62,441 nucleotides of DNA, taken from assembly GCF_001481295.1 (NCBI RefSeq), contig NZ_LOPS01000006.1:1-62441 (forward strand), given 5' to 3'. Source of the stretch: Candidatus Methanomethylophilus sp. 1R26 (GTDB taxonomy: Archaea; Thermoplasmatota; Thermoplasmata; Methanomassiliicoccales; Methanomethylophilaceae). Shown in pieces: positions 9,464 through 19,938 of the stretch. A model generated the notes under the pieces. It made no database searches and was not told where the DNA came from. It saw nothing but the letters and a program-made list of their open reading frames with translations. A program made the position numbers and the translations under genes. The first letter of the stretch is position 1. Every line of letters starts with the position of its first letter.

Positions 9464-12427
9464 TCAGCGGAGCATCTCGCGCGCCCGCTCCGCGATCGCC
9501 TCCATCGAGAGCGGGTCGAACTCCTCGGTCCGCCCCTGTGCCAGCCACTGTATGAAGCACTTCACGCGGTGGCCGGGGTACACGCTCTCGGCGACATGCG
9601 CGTAGACGCTCACCTGCATCCTGTACTCCCCGGCGCTGCCTGCGCCTGCGTCGCTCTTCCAGTCGTGGACCTCCACCGTCTGCCCGTCGAAGGCTATGAG
9701 GTCCATGGTGCCCATGAGGGTCGCCCGCATACCCTGGGAGTCCAGGGGGAGGGAGCAGTCGATCTCCGCCTGGATCTCCATGCCCCTGCTCTTTATGCCG
9801 TCGATTATCTTCCTGGCGGCCGCCGTCTCCGGGTACTTCTCGAAGACGTCCTGCCCGACCTCCAGCCCGTCGGCCATCATCTCGATGTACTTGTGGACGG
9901 CCGTCCCGTAGGCCATCCCGCCTCCGGACTTCTTCGCGCCGTCCGCTCCGTCGGATGCCGGGACGTCCGTCCCGGCGACGGTCCTGAGTATGTCGTGCAC
10001 GGGGACGATGAGGCGCCTCTGCCTCATCTCCGGGACGGCCGGCATCTCCGCCGGGACGGGAGGCCCGCGCACGGGGGCCGGGACGGAACCTTCCTTCACG
10101 GACCGGGCCGCCGTGGCGGTCCCGGACCCGATCATGCCTTCCAGGAACTTCGAGTTGGAGCCTATGACCGTGACGTACTGCATCGCACGGGAGACCGCGA
10201 CGAAGAACAGCCTGCGCTCCTCGCCGTAATCCTTGGTCTGGCACTTCTTCATCAGGAAGGTCTTCCACGAGTCTTCGATGAGCATCGAGCCGTTGGATTC
10301 CTCGATGCATCTGCCGCACCTGATGCCGAGCAGCGGGCTGTACGTGAACATCGAATCGTCCCCGCGGGTGCTGGGGAAGGTGCCCCTGTTCACGTACGGG
10401 ATGATCACGATGGGATATTCCAGGCCCTTGGACTTGTGCATGGTCTGGATCGTCACCGCGTCCTCGCCCTGGACCCCGTCGACAGGATATGTGGTCCCGT
10501 TCTTGATGCCGTCCTCGATGAGCCCGATGACGTCGGAGATGGTCATGAGCGAGCCCTCGTGGCTTCTGGATATGACGGTTGTCAGCGCCTGGGTCATATC
10601 GTTGTTCAGGCCGTAGAAGGAGAAGACCGCTGAGATGAGGTCGGTTATGCGCCTCCTCTTCCCGAGGAGCATCCTCCTCTTGTCGCGGTATCCCGCCATG
10701 GCCTCTGCGGCCTCGGGGCTCCTCGTCTCGCCTTCCCCGAGGCGCCCGATCATGGAGGTTATGTCGCGGGCGGAGTAGCCGTCGAAGGTAAGCACCGCCC
10801 CGATCCCCCATCTGTCCTCCGGATCGTTGATGTACCTGAGCCAGGCGAGGAGGATCTTCCCCTCTTCCGTGGACATGATCTCCATCTCCCCCTGTAGGAA
10901 CGCCGGGATCCCGCGCTCCCTGCACATCCTGTAGACTTCGCGGCATCCGGAGGATGTCCTGCAGAGGACGGCGATGTCCCGGTAGCTCGCGGGGCGCAGG
11001 ATGCGGGTCTTCCCCTGCCTGACGCGGACCATGGTGCTCCCGTTCGTGTACCCGATGATGCGTTCGACGGTCTCCTTCCCGCTGTCGCCGCTCACGGCGT
11101 ATTCCACGCGGGAATATTTCCTGGATTCATCATCATCCCAATCCGGCCTTATCTTCGTGATCCCATCCGTATCGGGCCTGTCCTCTTTGCTGGCGGCCAG
11201 GCCCAGGGTCGCGAACGCCGCGTCGATGACCGCGGCCGAGCTGCGGTAGCTGACCAGCAGGGGGCGGGTCCTGACCTCCCCTATATCGAGGCCACCCTTC
11301 CGTGCTTCCCGTCATCGAGGAACTTCCTGTATTTCCTCAGGCGCTCCCCGAACTTCCTTATGTTCTCGATGCTGACGTACCTGAACCCGTAGATCCCCTG
11401 CTTCCAGTCGCCGACGGCGCAGAGGTTGGGCTCTTTCAGGGACATCATGGAGATCATCAGCTGGTTCCCGTTGGTGTCCTGGAACTCGTCCACGATGAGG
11501 TACCTGCAGCGCATCCTCTCCCGGGTCTCGGAGTCGCTGTACAGGACGGCGAAGGCGAAGACGGAGGCGAGCCCGAAGGTCAGGCGGTCCTCCGCGCACG
11601 ACCTGCGGATGAACTCGAAGTAAACGTCGTGCACGGCGCGGATGAGCTCGGACCTGTCGTCGGCGGCCGCCAGCGGGATGAGCGTGGCGATATCGAAGCC
11701 GCTCCCTCCGGGGGCAGCGGACGGCATGCGCCTGAAGCGCTCCCTGTCCTTGGATTCTATGCTGCCTGGATCCAGCTTCGATGCCTTCTCCACGTCGCCG
11801 ACCAGGTCCCTGTCCCCCGTCCGCGCTGAACCACCTGCCGATGCCGTCCGGTTCGGCCCGGGCGGGGGAGAGCGGCATCGTGCCGCGCGCCATCAGCTTG
11901 CAGATGAGCCTGTACACCCCCTCGGGATCGGCGGCCATCAGCGGCGCGGTGCGCGGATAGGAGGCGCCGTTCTCGTCCAGGAACCTGTCCAGGATGCGGC
12001 CGAAGAACCTGGCGTTCAGGGCATCGTTCTCGGTTATCGAAGCGTTGGACGTCAGGCGCTCCCCGCAGCGGAAGAATTTCCCGACGGCGGAAGGGGCGGC
12101 CTTGACCACGGCCAGGCAGTAGGAGTCGAAGGTCTGTATGCGCATGCCGTTGGCCAGCGTCTTCAGCCGGGTGTGTTCCGCGGCGCCGATCTCCTTCCCG
12201 GCGAACATGGAATCGATCTCCGAGGAGAGCCTCTCGCGCATCTCGGCGGCGGCGTTGCGGGTGAAGGTGAGCATCATCACGTCCGACGGGCCGATGTCCT
12301 TCCTCCTGAGTATGTTCAGGCATCTCGCGATGACGGTGTGGGTCTTGCCCGTTCCCGGTCCCGCGTCGACGACCGTCAGGCCGTCGGTCTCGTTCGCGAT
12401 CTTCTCCTGGGACTCATCGAGCTTCAT
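9464..12427 (-). CDS. UvrD/AddA-like helicase with C-terminal RecB-type nuclease (two frameshifts as read)
   Basis: Superfamily 1A helicase-nuclease of about 985 residues after repair. Q-motif and Walker A (DAGPGTGKTH) lie near residue 25, motif Ia region LTFTRNAA near residue 55, Walker B IVDEFQDT in the middle, then LVSYRSS (motif IV), TMHKSKGLE (motif V) and VAVSRAM (motif VI). The C-terminal ~200 residues hold a PD-(D/E)XK nuclease signature (LMGTMDLIAF then VHDWKS). Frame breaks lie at a G5 run near 11816 and near 11297. Each is fixed by one base, the second restoring LDIGEVRTRP. The start overlaps the stop of the upstream addB-like gene by 4 bp, so the two almost certainly form a complex, as AddA and AddB do in end resection. 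Confidence 0.85.
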
Positions 12428-15095
12428 GCCTGTTCCTCCGTATCGGCCTCTCCGCTCTGGTCGGCCGGGCAGACGCTGCGGTAATCGCACTTGCCGCAGT
12501 CCCTCTTCCCGGGCCCGGCGGCGACGATGGGGATGTCCATGATCTCCCCGGCGTTCCTGCTGTCGGCCTCCAGCTTGGTGCAGAATTCCTCCATGGCGTC
12601 GGCGGGGATGACGACAGTGCCGTTCCTGTCGGAATACAGGGCCGGGCCCTGGCAGAATTTGAAGAACTTCTCTATCGTGCTGGGCGCTTTCTTCGTTACT
12701 ATAGCCATCTCCTTCATGGCCTGTTCCTCGTCCATGCCGGCGAAGTACCTCTTCAGGATGTCGGACACCTCCGGCCAGCTGTTGACGACCCACTTCTGGT
12801 ATTCCTTGGCCGGAGAATCGTCCGCGGTCAGGATCTCGGCGCGGATGCGGCGGGAGAGCTTCACCGTCCTCACGTTCTGCTCCACATCGAACCCCGGCGA
12901 GGTGGATTCGATGTCGTTGTCGGCCATGAAGAAGAGCTTGAACGAAGCGTCTTCGAACCCCCTGCTCCTGCTCAGCACCGACAGGTAGATCTCGGGCTGG
13001 AACTCGGCATGGCCCTCTAAACCGCCGGGCGTCATGCCTTTGACGATCTCGGACGGCTTATGCGATTGCCCCGTCTTGTAATCGATTATCAGGTTGTCCA
13101 TCTGGTAATCGTACTTGGCGAAGGCCGGCAGGTCTTTGCAGTCCATCTCGGTCTCGGTGCATGAGGAATACTCCTCCAGGTCCTCGGCCTCCATGAGGCT
13201 GTTGGGGTATTTCCTGTCCGGGTTCCCGTCCCTGGGGACCGAAGCGGGGCGGAAGGAGTCGATGAACTTCATCAGGTTGCCCATGCAGAACTTCATCTTG
13301 TCGCGGTCCGTGCGCTTCAGGCACTCGCTTGATATCCCCGCGTACCTCTCGGACATCCTGTCCAGAAAGTATTCCGTGCCCTTTTCTCTGACCGTCTCCG
13401 GATAGAGGAGGTAGAGCTCGGCGAACTCATGCATGCTGGTGCCGAAGAACAGCTTGTCGTTCTCCTCGGTGTCGAGGAACTGCCCCAGCAGATAGGCGGC
13501 CCGGCATTCTGCGAACCTGTTGTATGCAGTCTTCGAGAACTTCACGCGGTCTGCGGGGGCATCCTGGGACCCCAGGCTCTTCCTGCGGTCCCTGTCGGCG
13601 GGAGCATCGATGTGCCAGCTGCCCGTTTTCAGTTCCGAGCAGATGTCCCCGAAGGTGTCGGCGCTCTTCCCCTCGGCGGCCATGAGGTCGGCGATATGGC
13701 GGCAGGGGCAGGTCTCCTCCCCGCCCGTGGCCGGCCTCACGGCGATGATGCGCGCATCGCCCTGCTGGAGCAGCACGGCCATCCTCTCGGCCTGCAGGTC
13801 CGCCGCCGTCTCCTGGTCGATGTACTCCTTCCCGGATTCGTCGACGTCCCAGTTGCGGTCGGCCCCGGCGAATATGACCAGCGGGCGGTCGACGTAGAGG
13901 GCGTTCCGGCAGTCGGCCAGGAGGACGCCCTGCTTCTCCGAGTCGGGGATCTGCTCGTTATGCTTCAGGTCCTCCACGTTGTCGACAGCGTAGGAGAGGT
14001 CCTCGGCGAGCGCGCCGGTGATCTTCTCATCGTACAGCCCCAGATCGTGCAGAAGGATCTCCACGGAGCTCCTCTCCTCCTGAGCTCGGGAGTATCGAAC
14101 GCTTTCGACAGGGCCTCTCCGAACGTCAGGCCGCGGATCCCCCTCATGGTCTCGATCAGGGCCTTCGTGCGGGGGTCGGAGACATCGGCCCCGGGCTGTC
14201 CCGGATCGCTAAGCGTGAGGCGCGAGAGGAGGAAGTTGTCCATGTACGGGGTCAGGTGCCTGCCGCCTGTGCCGCTTATGCCGTGGAGGGAGGTGAAGAG
14301 GTCGCGCACGTCCTTCACGCGGACCGTGCGGAAGTCGAGCGCCAGGGTGACGAACTGTATATAGTCCCTCACCTGGGCCAGGTCCTTGACGCTGAGGTCG
14401 TTCTTGAAGGGGATCCTGTTGCGGTAGAGCGCGGCGCGGACGGCATCTGCCAGCGTTCCGGAGGGGTTGAGGACGACGGCGGCGTCCGTGGGCCTGCAGC
14501 CCTTTATGATGTCGGCGATGCAGTCGGCGATCTGCCGGTCGTTGCCGATGCTGTAGATCTTATCGATCTTGTAATCCCCGTCCTTGAACAGGTCGATCTC
14601 CTCGAAATCCCCGGACAGCATGTGCTTGTCCAGGTCGTTGAAGAAGTCGAGGCCGATGACGGCGACCTTCTTCCCCTTGAAGAAGTAATTGTCGTCGCAG
14701 CTGTAGGCCTCCATGCTCTTCTCTTTGGTGGGCAGCAGCCTGTACGACTCCCACACCCTCCTCGCGCGGTCGCTGTGCAGGTACTTGGCCACGTCCGCCG
14801 TGTGACGCCTTATCTCGCGTATGGCGGTCATCTCGCTGTAGACCGTGCGGAAATCGAGATCGTCGTTGTCCTTCCTGATCTGGGCGATGATCTCGAGGTC
14901 GGACATGGCCGGCCGCCCGATGGTCTGGTGCTCGGTCATGGCAGCCACCTGCTTGGGCGTGTAGGCCAGTCTGCCTATGCGCGGCTCGGCTATCCTCCCG
15001 TTGAGGGCGGTGGCCAGGGCGGCGTCCGTCGTCAGGACGCAGTCGAACCCTTTGGCCTCCTCCCACAGTTCATCGATGCTCTTGGCGATCCTCAT
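12424..15095 (-). CDS. AddB-like nuclease subunit with Fe-S cluster motif (frameshifted as read)
   Basis: Partner of the downstream helicase, about 890 residues after repair. The C-terminal half is a RecB/AddB-type PD-(D/E)XK nuclease: LIIDYKTG holds the catalytic Asp and Lys. A four-cysteine iron-sulfur signature is formed by a Cys in RFAECRAAYL and the C-terminal CGKCDYRSVC. The N-terminal half has no intact Walker A and resembles the inactivated helicase half of AddB. The frame breaks near 14085 between DTPEL and RSSVEILLHD, and one base restores it. I start at the ATG at 15095; a GTG at 15104 is possible. Its promoter (AAATATAAATAC near 15130) is divergent from the CARF regulator. Confidence 0.78.
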
Positions 15096-15116
15096 ACCGT
15101 TCACGCCATGGCAATG

Positions 15117-15277
15117 CCCTCGGGGGTATTTATATTTATCAATAATTCCGTAATTTAAGAAATTCTAGGCATTTCCGGCCTGTTCTCCGGCTTTCGGACG
15201 TCCGGGGCCGCAGGCGAGAATTACGGATATACTTCAAAACCGTAATTTATTATAATCGATTAAACGTTTTACGACCC
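15117..15277. promoter_or_regulatory. divergent promoter with three CCGTAATT copies
   Basis: AT-rich region between the addB-like gene and the CARF regulator. A minus-strand TATA-like stretch lies near 15127-15138 and a plus-strand one (TTATTATAAT) at about 15246-15255. The octamer CCGTAATT occurs at 15148 and 15240 on the plus strand and inverted at 15219-15226. Spacing around both promoters suggests operator sites, most simply for the adjacent regulator. The binding protein is inference. Confidence 0.5.
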
Positions 15278-16099
15278 ATGGATAAGATGAGGAGGGTGAT
15301 GATCGCTTGCGTCACCTTCGATACCGTGAGGATCAGCCAGCCTGTGGAATTCTACGGTTCCAACGTGGTGTACCTGATCCATTATGTCCGCGATCCGGAG
15401 AAACCCGGCAATGTCTACCGCGAGTTCTATATCGAGACCGTCCGCCAGATAATGGCCTCCAACAAGAATGCCGAGATAATGGAGATCAACGCCCCCGTCA
15501 CCGACTTCAAGGCCATGCTCAAGGCGGTATCCGGAGCGATCTACAAAGAGAAGCAGATCAACCCCAGGTCGGAGATCCGCGTCAACCTGTCGGCAGGGTC
15601 CCCCGAGTACATCACCGCCGCGGGGATCGCCGCGATGATGAACAAAGGCGCCGAGCCCTTCTTCGTCAGGGCCGATGCTTATACGGTCCCGGATAAAGAG
15701 GTCGAAAAGGTCTATTTCAGGGACGGGAAGCCGGTCGGGCTCATCAGCTCGGTGAAGGATGTCGTCGACATGCCGCCGTTCACCGTGGAGATGCCGGACG
15801 AGAAGCTCGTCAAGGCCCTCCGCGTGTTCGCCGAGATGATAAGCGAATCCCCGACGGTCAGCTCCTCCGAGGTCATCTCCACCCTTCAGAGCAAGGGCCT
15901 GTGGACCAAGAGGAACCACATCGACGGGAACTCCGACACGGTCTATTACCAGCGGAAGTACATCGACGTATGGATCGCCCGCGGGTGGATCGAGAGGCTC
16001 GGGGGCAAGAGATCGGGGTACAAGCTGACCGAGAACGGCGCCATCATCATCGATTCCCTCTGGAACGAGGTCGAGACGGAAGACGCCGCGGTGAACTGA
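15278..16099 (+). CDS. CARF-like domain / winged-helix transcriptional regulator (DUF6293 type)
   Basis: 273 residues. The N-terminal ~140 residues look like a CARF-type Rossmann domain: alternating strands ending in VNLSAGSPEYITAAGIAAMM near residue 109, where CARF proteins hold the ligand-contacting loop and helix. This matches the HFX_2341/DUF6293 regulators related to Csa3. The C-terminal ~110 residues form a winged helix (SSEVISTLQSKG to SGYKLTENGA). CARF domains generally sense cyclic oligoadenylates or similar ligands. No CRISPR array or cas gene is in this window, so the ligand and targets are unknown. It is transcribed divergently from the AddAB-like pair and may control it. Confidence 0.7.
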   Translation: MDKMRRVMIACVTFDTVRISQPVEFYGSNVVYLIHYVRDPEKPGNVYREFYIETVRQIMASNKNAEIMEINAPVTDFKAMLKAVSGAIYKEKQINPRSEIRVNLSAGSPEYITAAGIAAMMNKGAEPFFVRADAYTVPDKEVEKVYFRDGKPVGLISSVKDVVDMPPFTVEMPDEKLVKALRVFAEMISESPTVSSSEVISTLQSKGLWTKRNHIDGNSDTVYYQRKYIDVWIARGWIERLGGKRSGYKLTENGAIIIDSLWNEVETEDAAVN

Positions 16100-16117
16100 G
16101 GGGCTCAGGCCCCTTTT
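16100..16117 (+). terminator. intrinsic-terminator-like hairpin after CARF gene
   Basis: Starts right after the TGA. A GGGGC/GCCCC stem with a TCAG loop is followed by TTTT at 16114-16117. Form and position fit a transcription stop for the CARF gene ahead of the convergent coiled-coil gene. Confidence 0.55.
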
Positions 16118-16140
16118 CGGGGCCGTCCCGTCGTAGGCGC

Positions 16141-16998
16141 TCAGAGGCCGTGCCTGCGGGAATCGATGATGGTGTCCCTCAGGCCCTTGTTCTCGCGTTC
16201 CAGGGCCTCGATGCGCCTCTCGGCCTCCTGGAGCTCATCGGCCAGCGCCATGGCCCTCGCCTCGGTTTCGCGGGCATGGGCCTCTGCGTCCTTCACATGG
16301 ACGGTGAGGTCCCCGATGGCCCGGTGCAGGCCGTCCTTCTCGTTCTTCAGCTCCCCCATCTGCTTCTTGAGCTCGTAGTTCTCCGCTCCCAGCCGGCGGG
16401 CCTCGCCGTTGATGGCCCTGAGCCTCCCGGCGGTGACGGTGATGCGGGTGCTGTCCGAGGAGCTCTCCCTCAGAGGGTCCCAGACCTGGGCCTTGGCGGC
16501 CGACAGCTGCTTCTTGAGGTCCTCGATCTGGGCGTTCTGCGCCTGGATTATGCGGATCTTCGCCTCGACCTCCTTCCTGACGGTCTCGATGTCCTCGTCG
16601 GTGACGGCGGGCGCCGTCTCGTGCGTCAGGCGGATGAGCAGCTGGTTGCGCTCCATCTGCAGGAACCTCTTGGACACCGTGAGGTTGTTGATCTCCACCG
16701 GGTCGGAGGCCAGCGAGAGCTTCGCCTCGATGTCGTCAAGCTCATCCTTGTTCCTGTCGAGCTCCGCCTTCGTCTTGGAATCCTCGGGGCTGTCGGCGGG
16801 CGCCTCGTCCTCGGCCCGCTCCAGCATCGCCTTGAGGTTCGACAGCTCCCCGCGCAGGTTCCTCAGGGTGATCTGCAGGGACCTCGAGCGGTTGGAGTCG
16901 GGACGTTCCGCGATGGCGCTCTCGGCGCTCTTTATCTTGCGCTCCGTGTCCTCGATCTGCCGTTCGATCTCCGCTCTCCCGGGATTCTGCCCTTCCAT
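16141..16998 (-). CDS. coiled-coil protein of unknown function
   Basis: About 285 residues, almost entirely heptad-rich Glu/Lys/Leu/Ala helix with no enzymatic motif, signal peptide or membrane segment. It probably forms a long dimeric coiled coil. The frame is open from an ATG at 17058, but I prefer the ATG at 16998. A TATA-like TTCTATATCGG lies about 30 bp before it, as for a leaderless archaeal transcript, while the upstream ATG abuts the palindrome at 17059. SMC- or prefoldin-like partners cannot be inferred from sequence alone. Confidence 0.6.
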   Translation of the reverse strand: MEGQNPGRAEIERQIEDTERKIKSAESAIAERPDSNRSRSLQITLRNLRGELSNLKAMLERAEDEAPADSPEDSKTKAELDRNKDELDDIEAKLSLASDPVEINNLTVSKRFLQMERNQLLIRLTHETAPAVTDEDIETVRKEVEAKIRIIQAQNAQIEDLKKQLSAAKAQVWDPLRESSSDSTRITVTAGRLRAINGEARRLGAENYELKKQMGELKNEKDGLHRAIGDLTVHVKDAEAHARETEARAMALADELQEAERRIEALERENKGLRDTIIDSRRHGL

Positions 16999-17058
16999 GC
17001 CGCACCCAACCGGATGGCCCGATATAGAATGTTCGACATACACGTCCGGCATGCGCAT

Positions 17059-17071
17059 CGGTTAATAACCG
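17059..17071. promoter_or_regulatory. 13-bp perfect palindrome in divergent promoter
   Basis: CGGTTAATAACCG lies 18 bp upstream of the methyltransferase start and between divergently read genes. It overlaps where a TATA element would be expected, so it may be an operator. No regulator can be assigned. Confidence 0.35.
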
Positions 17072-17089
17072 CGAGGGGATGCTGTCCCG

Positions 17090-17901
17090 ATGATGCCCGA
17101 AGATATCGCCGGCAGATGGAGGCCGGAGGGCAGGCGCCCCGCCGACGGTTCCGACTGGGATGCGCGCGCGGGGCTGTTCGACACGCCGGTCCCCGGCCCG
17201 GAGGACCCGTTCGTCGCCCTCGTTCTCGGGAAGTCTCGGCCCGATCCCTCGTTTTCCACCCTGCTGGACATCGGATGCGGCACCGGGACCTACTCCCTGG
17301 CGATGGCCTCCCGCTTCCGCAGCGTGCTCGGGCTGGACATATCGCCGGCCATGATAGGCAGGGCGCGCAGGAAGGCGGAGGAGCGCGGAGCGTCCAACGC
17401 CGAGTTCAGGGTGTCCGACTGGTCCGCCGCGGATGCCGGGAGGATCGGCAGGCACAGCGTCGTCATCGCCCACATGACGCCCGCCATCTCCTCCCCGGAG
17501 ACGTTCGCCAAGATGGAGGCCGTCTCCGGAGGCTGGTGCTTCTATTCCGGGTACATCAGCCGCGGGAACCCCGTCTGGGACGAGGTCTACCGCATCACGG
17601 GCATCCCGGGCGCCCTGACCGAGTCCGACCGCCTGCTGTACGCGGTCGACATCCTCTGGAAAGCTGGGATGAGGCCCCGCATCGAGTACATCAGGGAGCA
17701 CAGGTCGAGGATGCTCTCCGAGGAGGAGGCCCTCTCCGTCTACCTGGACGCGCGAGGGCGTTCGCCGACATCTCTCCCGTCCAGGAGAGGGAGATAGCCG
17801 ATGCGGTGCGCTCGCGCCTGGAGGACGGGCGTCTCAGGGACGAGTCGGACCCGGTGATAGGGACAGTATACTGGAACACGGAGGAGAACGCCGATGAATG
17901 A
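17090..17901 (+). CDS. class I SAM-dependent methyltransferase (frameshifted as read)
   Basis: About 270 residues after repair. Motif I LLDIGCGTGTYSLA lies near residue 63, motif post-I reads LGLDISPAM, and motif II/III-like strands follow. The substrate is not evident. The frame breaks near 17755: YLDARG in one frame continues as RAFADISPVQE in another, ending in NTEENADE at 17901. Its last codons overlap the start of the HdrBC-like gene by 8 bp, so the two are translationally coupled. A function in cofactor or iron-sulfur redox biology is possible but unproven. Confidence 0.75.
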
Positions 17902-18873
17902 GATCAACACGAAACTGATGGACCAGCTGATGACCGCCTGCCTCGGCTGCCGGAGATGCACGAAGGTATGCCCGTCCCATGCCCACGGGGGCTGCGACCC
18001 TTATTACGTGATGAAAGGGTGGGACGGGAACGTCACCAAGTGCATAGCTGCGGGAAATGCAGCGAGGTCTGCCCCCAGACCGACCCGAAGACCGTCATGA
18101 TGCACATGAAGGCCGAGGCGCTGGAGCTTAAGGTCCCCGATTCCTTCGTGAAGGACGGGTACGTCATCGAGCCGGCCGACCCCTCATGGCGGGAAGGCCT
18201 GCCGGAGATCCCGGAGGGGAACGACATGTACCTCGTGCCGGGATGCATCGTCAAGGGGAAGCTGCCGTACCTCATCTACGCGGCGGAGAGGGCCTTCTCT
18301 GCCATTGGCATCGGGATAAAGGAGCTTCCGGAGAACAAATGCTGCACCTACCCTCTCCCCCTGCGCTCGATGACCGACGTCGAGAGGCTGGCGGTGAAGG
18401 CGAGGATGCAGAGCCACTCCCGCAGGAAGGAGATGATCACGCTCTGCGCCGGGTGCTGCAACGAGTTCGGGAGGAGCGGGATATACGCCCCGCACGTCTC
18501 GACGGTGCTCGCCAGGTACATGGACAGGATCCGGGCGCTCCCGGGGGTGAAGCTGAAGGTGGCCCTCGAGCCCGGCTGCTCGTCGGAGAGGTTCATGGGG
18601 GACTTCGAAGCGGTGGTCAGGTCGACGGGCGCGGAGCCCATTGGCAACACCTACGGATGCTGCGGCAAGAACATCGAAGGCGTGAACTCCGAGCTGATGG
18701 CCGAGCGCGAGGCCGAGTGCGCGGAGGCAGATGCCATCGTGGTCGGGTGCCCCAACTGCATGAGGTTCTACGACGCGCAGCCGGGCGGGAAACCGGTGAT
18801 CCACCTGATCGAGCTCGTCGCCATGGCCGCCGGGGACTCGGAGACCCAGAGGTTCCACAAGATTAAAATCTGA
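17894..18873 (+). CDS. HdrB/HdrC-type iron-sulfur oxidoreductase, short HdrD-like (frameshifted as read)
   Basis: About 325 residues after repair. The N-terminus has two ferredoxin-type clusters: CLGCRRCTKVCP near residue 15 and CGKCSEVCP near residue 50. The rest holds two cysteine-rich CCG modules, one with NKCC and CAGCC near 140-180 and one with EPGCSSE, YGCCGKN and GCPNC near 225-280. This is the HdrC plus HdrB order found in HdrD, which in methanogens handles heterodisulfide reduction. The frame breaks near 18046, between THR-LYS-CYS-ILE and SCGKC. It lacks membrane segments and is shorter than typical HdrD, so it may serve another disulfide or redox reaction. Confidence 0.75.
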
Positions 18874-18893
18874 AAAACTCGGATGGTGCGGGC

Positions 18894-19475
18894 ATGTCGG
18901 ACAGGATCTACGTTGTCGAGGCCATTGCGGACGGGGCGGAGGGCTTCCCGTACGATGAGATCCTGTCCCTGGGCGTCTGCTCGGTAGATCTCGACGCGGG
19001 GCAGTTCGATTCCGTCTTCGATGCCTACATCTGCGAGGAGCCCAAGAACATCGGCAAGAGGAAGCTGGACTATGCCGAGTCCAAGGGCCTCGACACCATC
19101 CAGCTCTTCGACGGCCTTTCCCTGGAAGAGGCCGCCGCCCGTTTCAAGGAGACCGTCCGCGGGCAGTACGTCACATCGTACGACATCCGCCAGGAGTTCT
19201 CGAAGTACCTGACCAACGACCCCTGGGACATCACCCTGGAGGCTCACATCATGCCGTCGATCATGATGAGGCAGCCGGTGAGTCTCAAATGCAAGCGCCC
19301 CGAGGACGAGCCCGATTACATCAGGAAGGCGTACTCCCGGATGTTCGGCAGGTCGGACCCCGCCTGCGTCGGCAGGGACCCCCGCGGGGCGCTGGCGCTT
19401 GCGCAGATGGCCTCGCAGATCATGATCGAGCTCAGGAACCGCGGGAAGTACCGACCCGAGCTCTTCACGGCCTGA
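18894..19475 (+). CDS. degenerate paralogue of the DEDD exonuclease
   Basis: 193 residues. It aligns along its length with the exonuclease-like protein at 6103: RGQYVTSYDIR against RGRWLTTYDVR, NDPWD against RDPWD, YSRMFGRSDPA against YAKLFPDSDPA, and IELRNRGKYRP against LKLHSEGLYSP. The catalytic positions are gone: DTETTG is VEAIADG here, and DHRALSDA is RDPRGALAL. The reading frame is intact, so the fold seems retained without nuclease chemistry. It follows the HdrBC-like gene by 20 bp and probably shares its transcript. Confidence 0.65.
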   Translation: MSDRIYVVEAIADGAEGFPYDEILSLGVCSVDLDAGQFDSVFDAYICEEPKNIGKRKLDYAESKGLDTIQLFDGLSLEEAAARFKETVRGQYVTSYDIRQEFSKYLTNDPWDITLEAHIMPSIMMRQPVSLKCKRPEDEPDYIRKAYSRMFGRSDPACVGRDPRGALALAQMASQIMIELRNRGKYRPELFTA

Positions 19476-19938
19476 GCCCGAAGATCCTCAGGTTCCCCAT
19501 CCACGTCTCCGCCGCCGCTGCCAGGGCGCATCCGAGGTAGATCAGGAGCAGCAGGGCCGTCGGGATTATGAAAAGGACCATCCCCAGTATGCCGGAGGCA
19601 TGCACCGTGAGGATGAGGGCCGCGACCAATATGTAGAGGACGAGCCCCGCCCCGAGGTATCTGTACCCGCGCGGATCGCGCCTGTCTTCGTAGATGAGGC
19701 CGAGACCCAGCAGGCCGAAGAACGCCGGGATCACGGACAGGATGAGCGCCAGCGTCGCGCTCTTCTTCCGTCTCCCGATCTGCTCCCGGAACTCGTCTCC
19801 GCTCCTGTCAAAGGCCCTCCGGGAATAGCCGGGCTCCGGCTCGTCGCGGGCGCTCCTCGGGACCTCCGCATAGCATTGGGGGCAGGTGAGGGAGTTCTGC
19901 GGGACGACCGCGCCGCATCTGGGACAGTACCTGGTCAT
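19465..19938 (-). CDS. zinc-ribbon membrane protein
   Basis: 157 residues. An N-terminal zinc ribbon (YCPRCG near residue 4 and CPQCY near residue 19) is followed by a charged linker, then three or four hydrophobic helices between about residue 60 and 145. This architecture is common in small archaeal and bacterial membrane proteins of unknown function. The start overlaps the thioesterase stop by 4 bp, and the end overlaps the convergent exonuclease paralogue by 11 bp. Confidence 0.65.
   Translation of the reverse strand: MTRYCPRCGAVVPQNSLTCPQCYAEVPRSARDEPEPGYSRRAFDRSGDEFREQIGRRKKSATLALILSVIPAFFGLLGLGLIYEDRRDPRGYRYLGAGLVLYILVAALILTVHASGILGMVLFIIPTALLLLIYLGCALAAAAETWMGNLRIFGLRP

Noticed and set aside
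15901-17901. A 666-codon plus-strand frame
   Set aside because: It crosses the CARF gene end and runs antisense to the coiled-coil gene. Only its last ~50 codons are the repaired methyltransferase tail.
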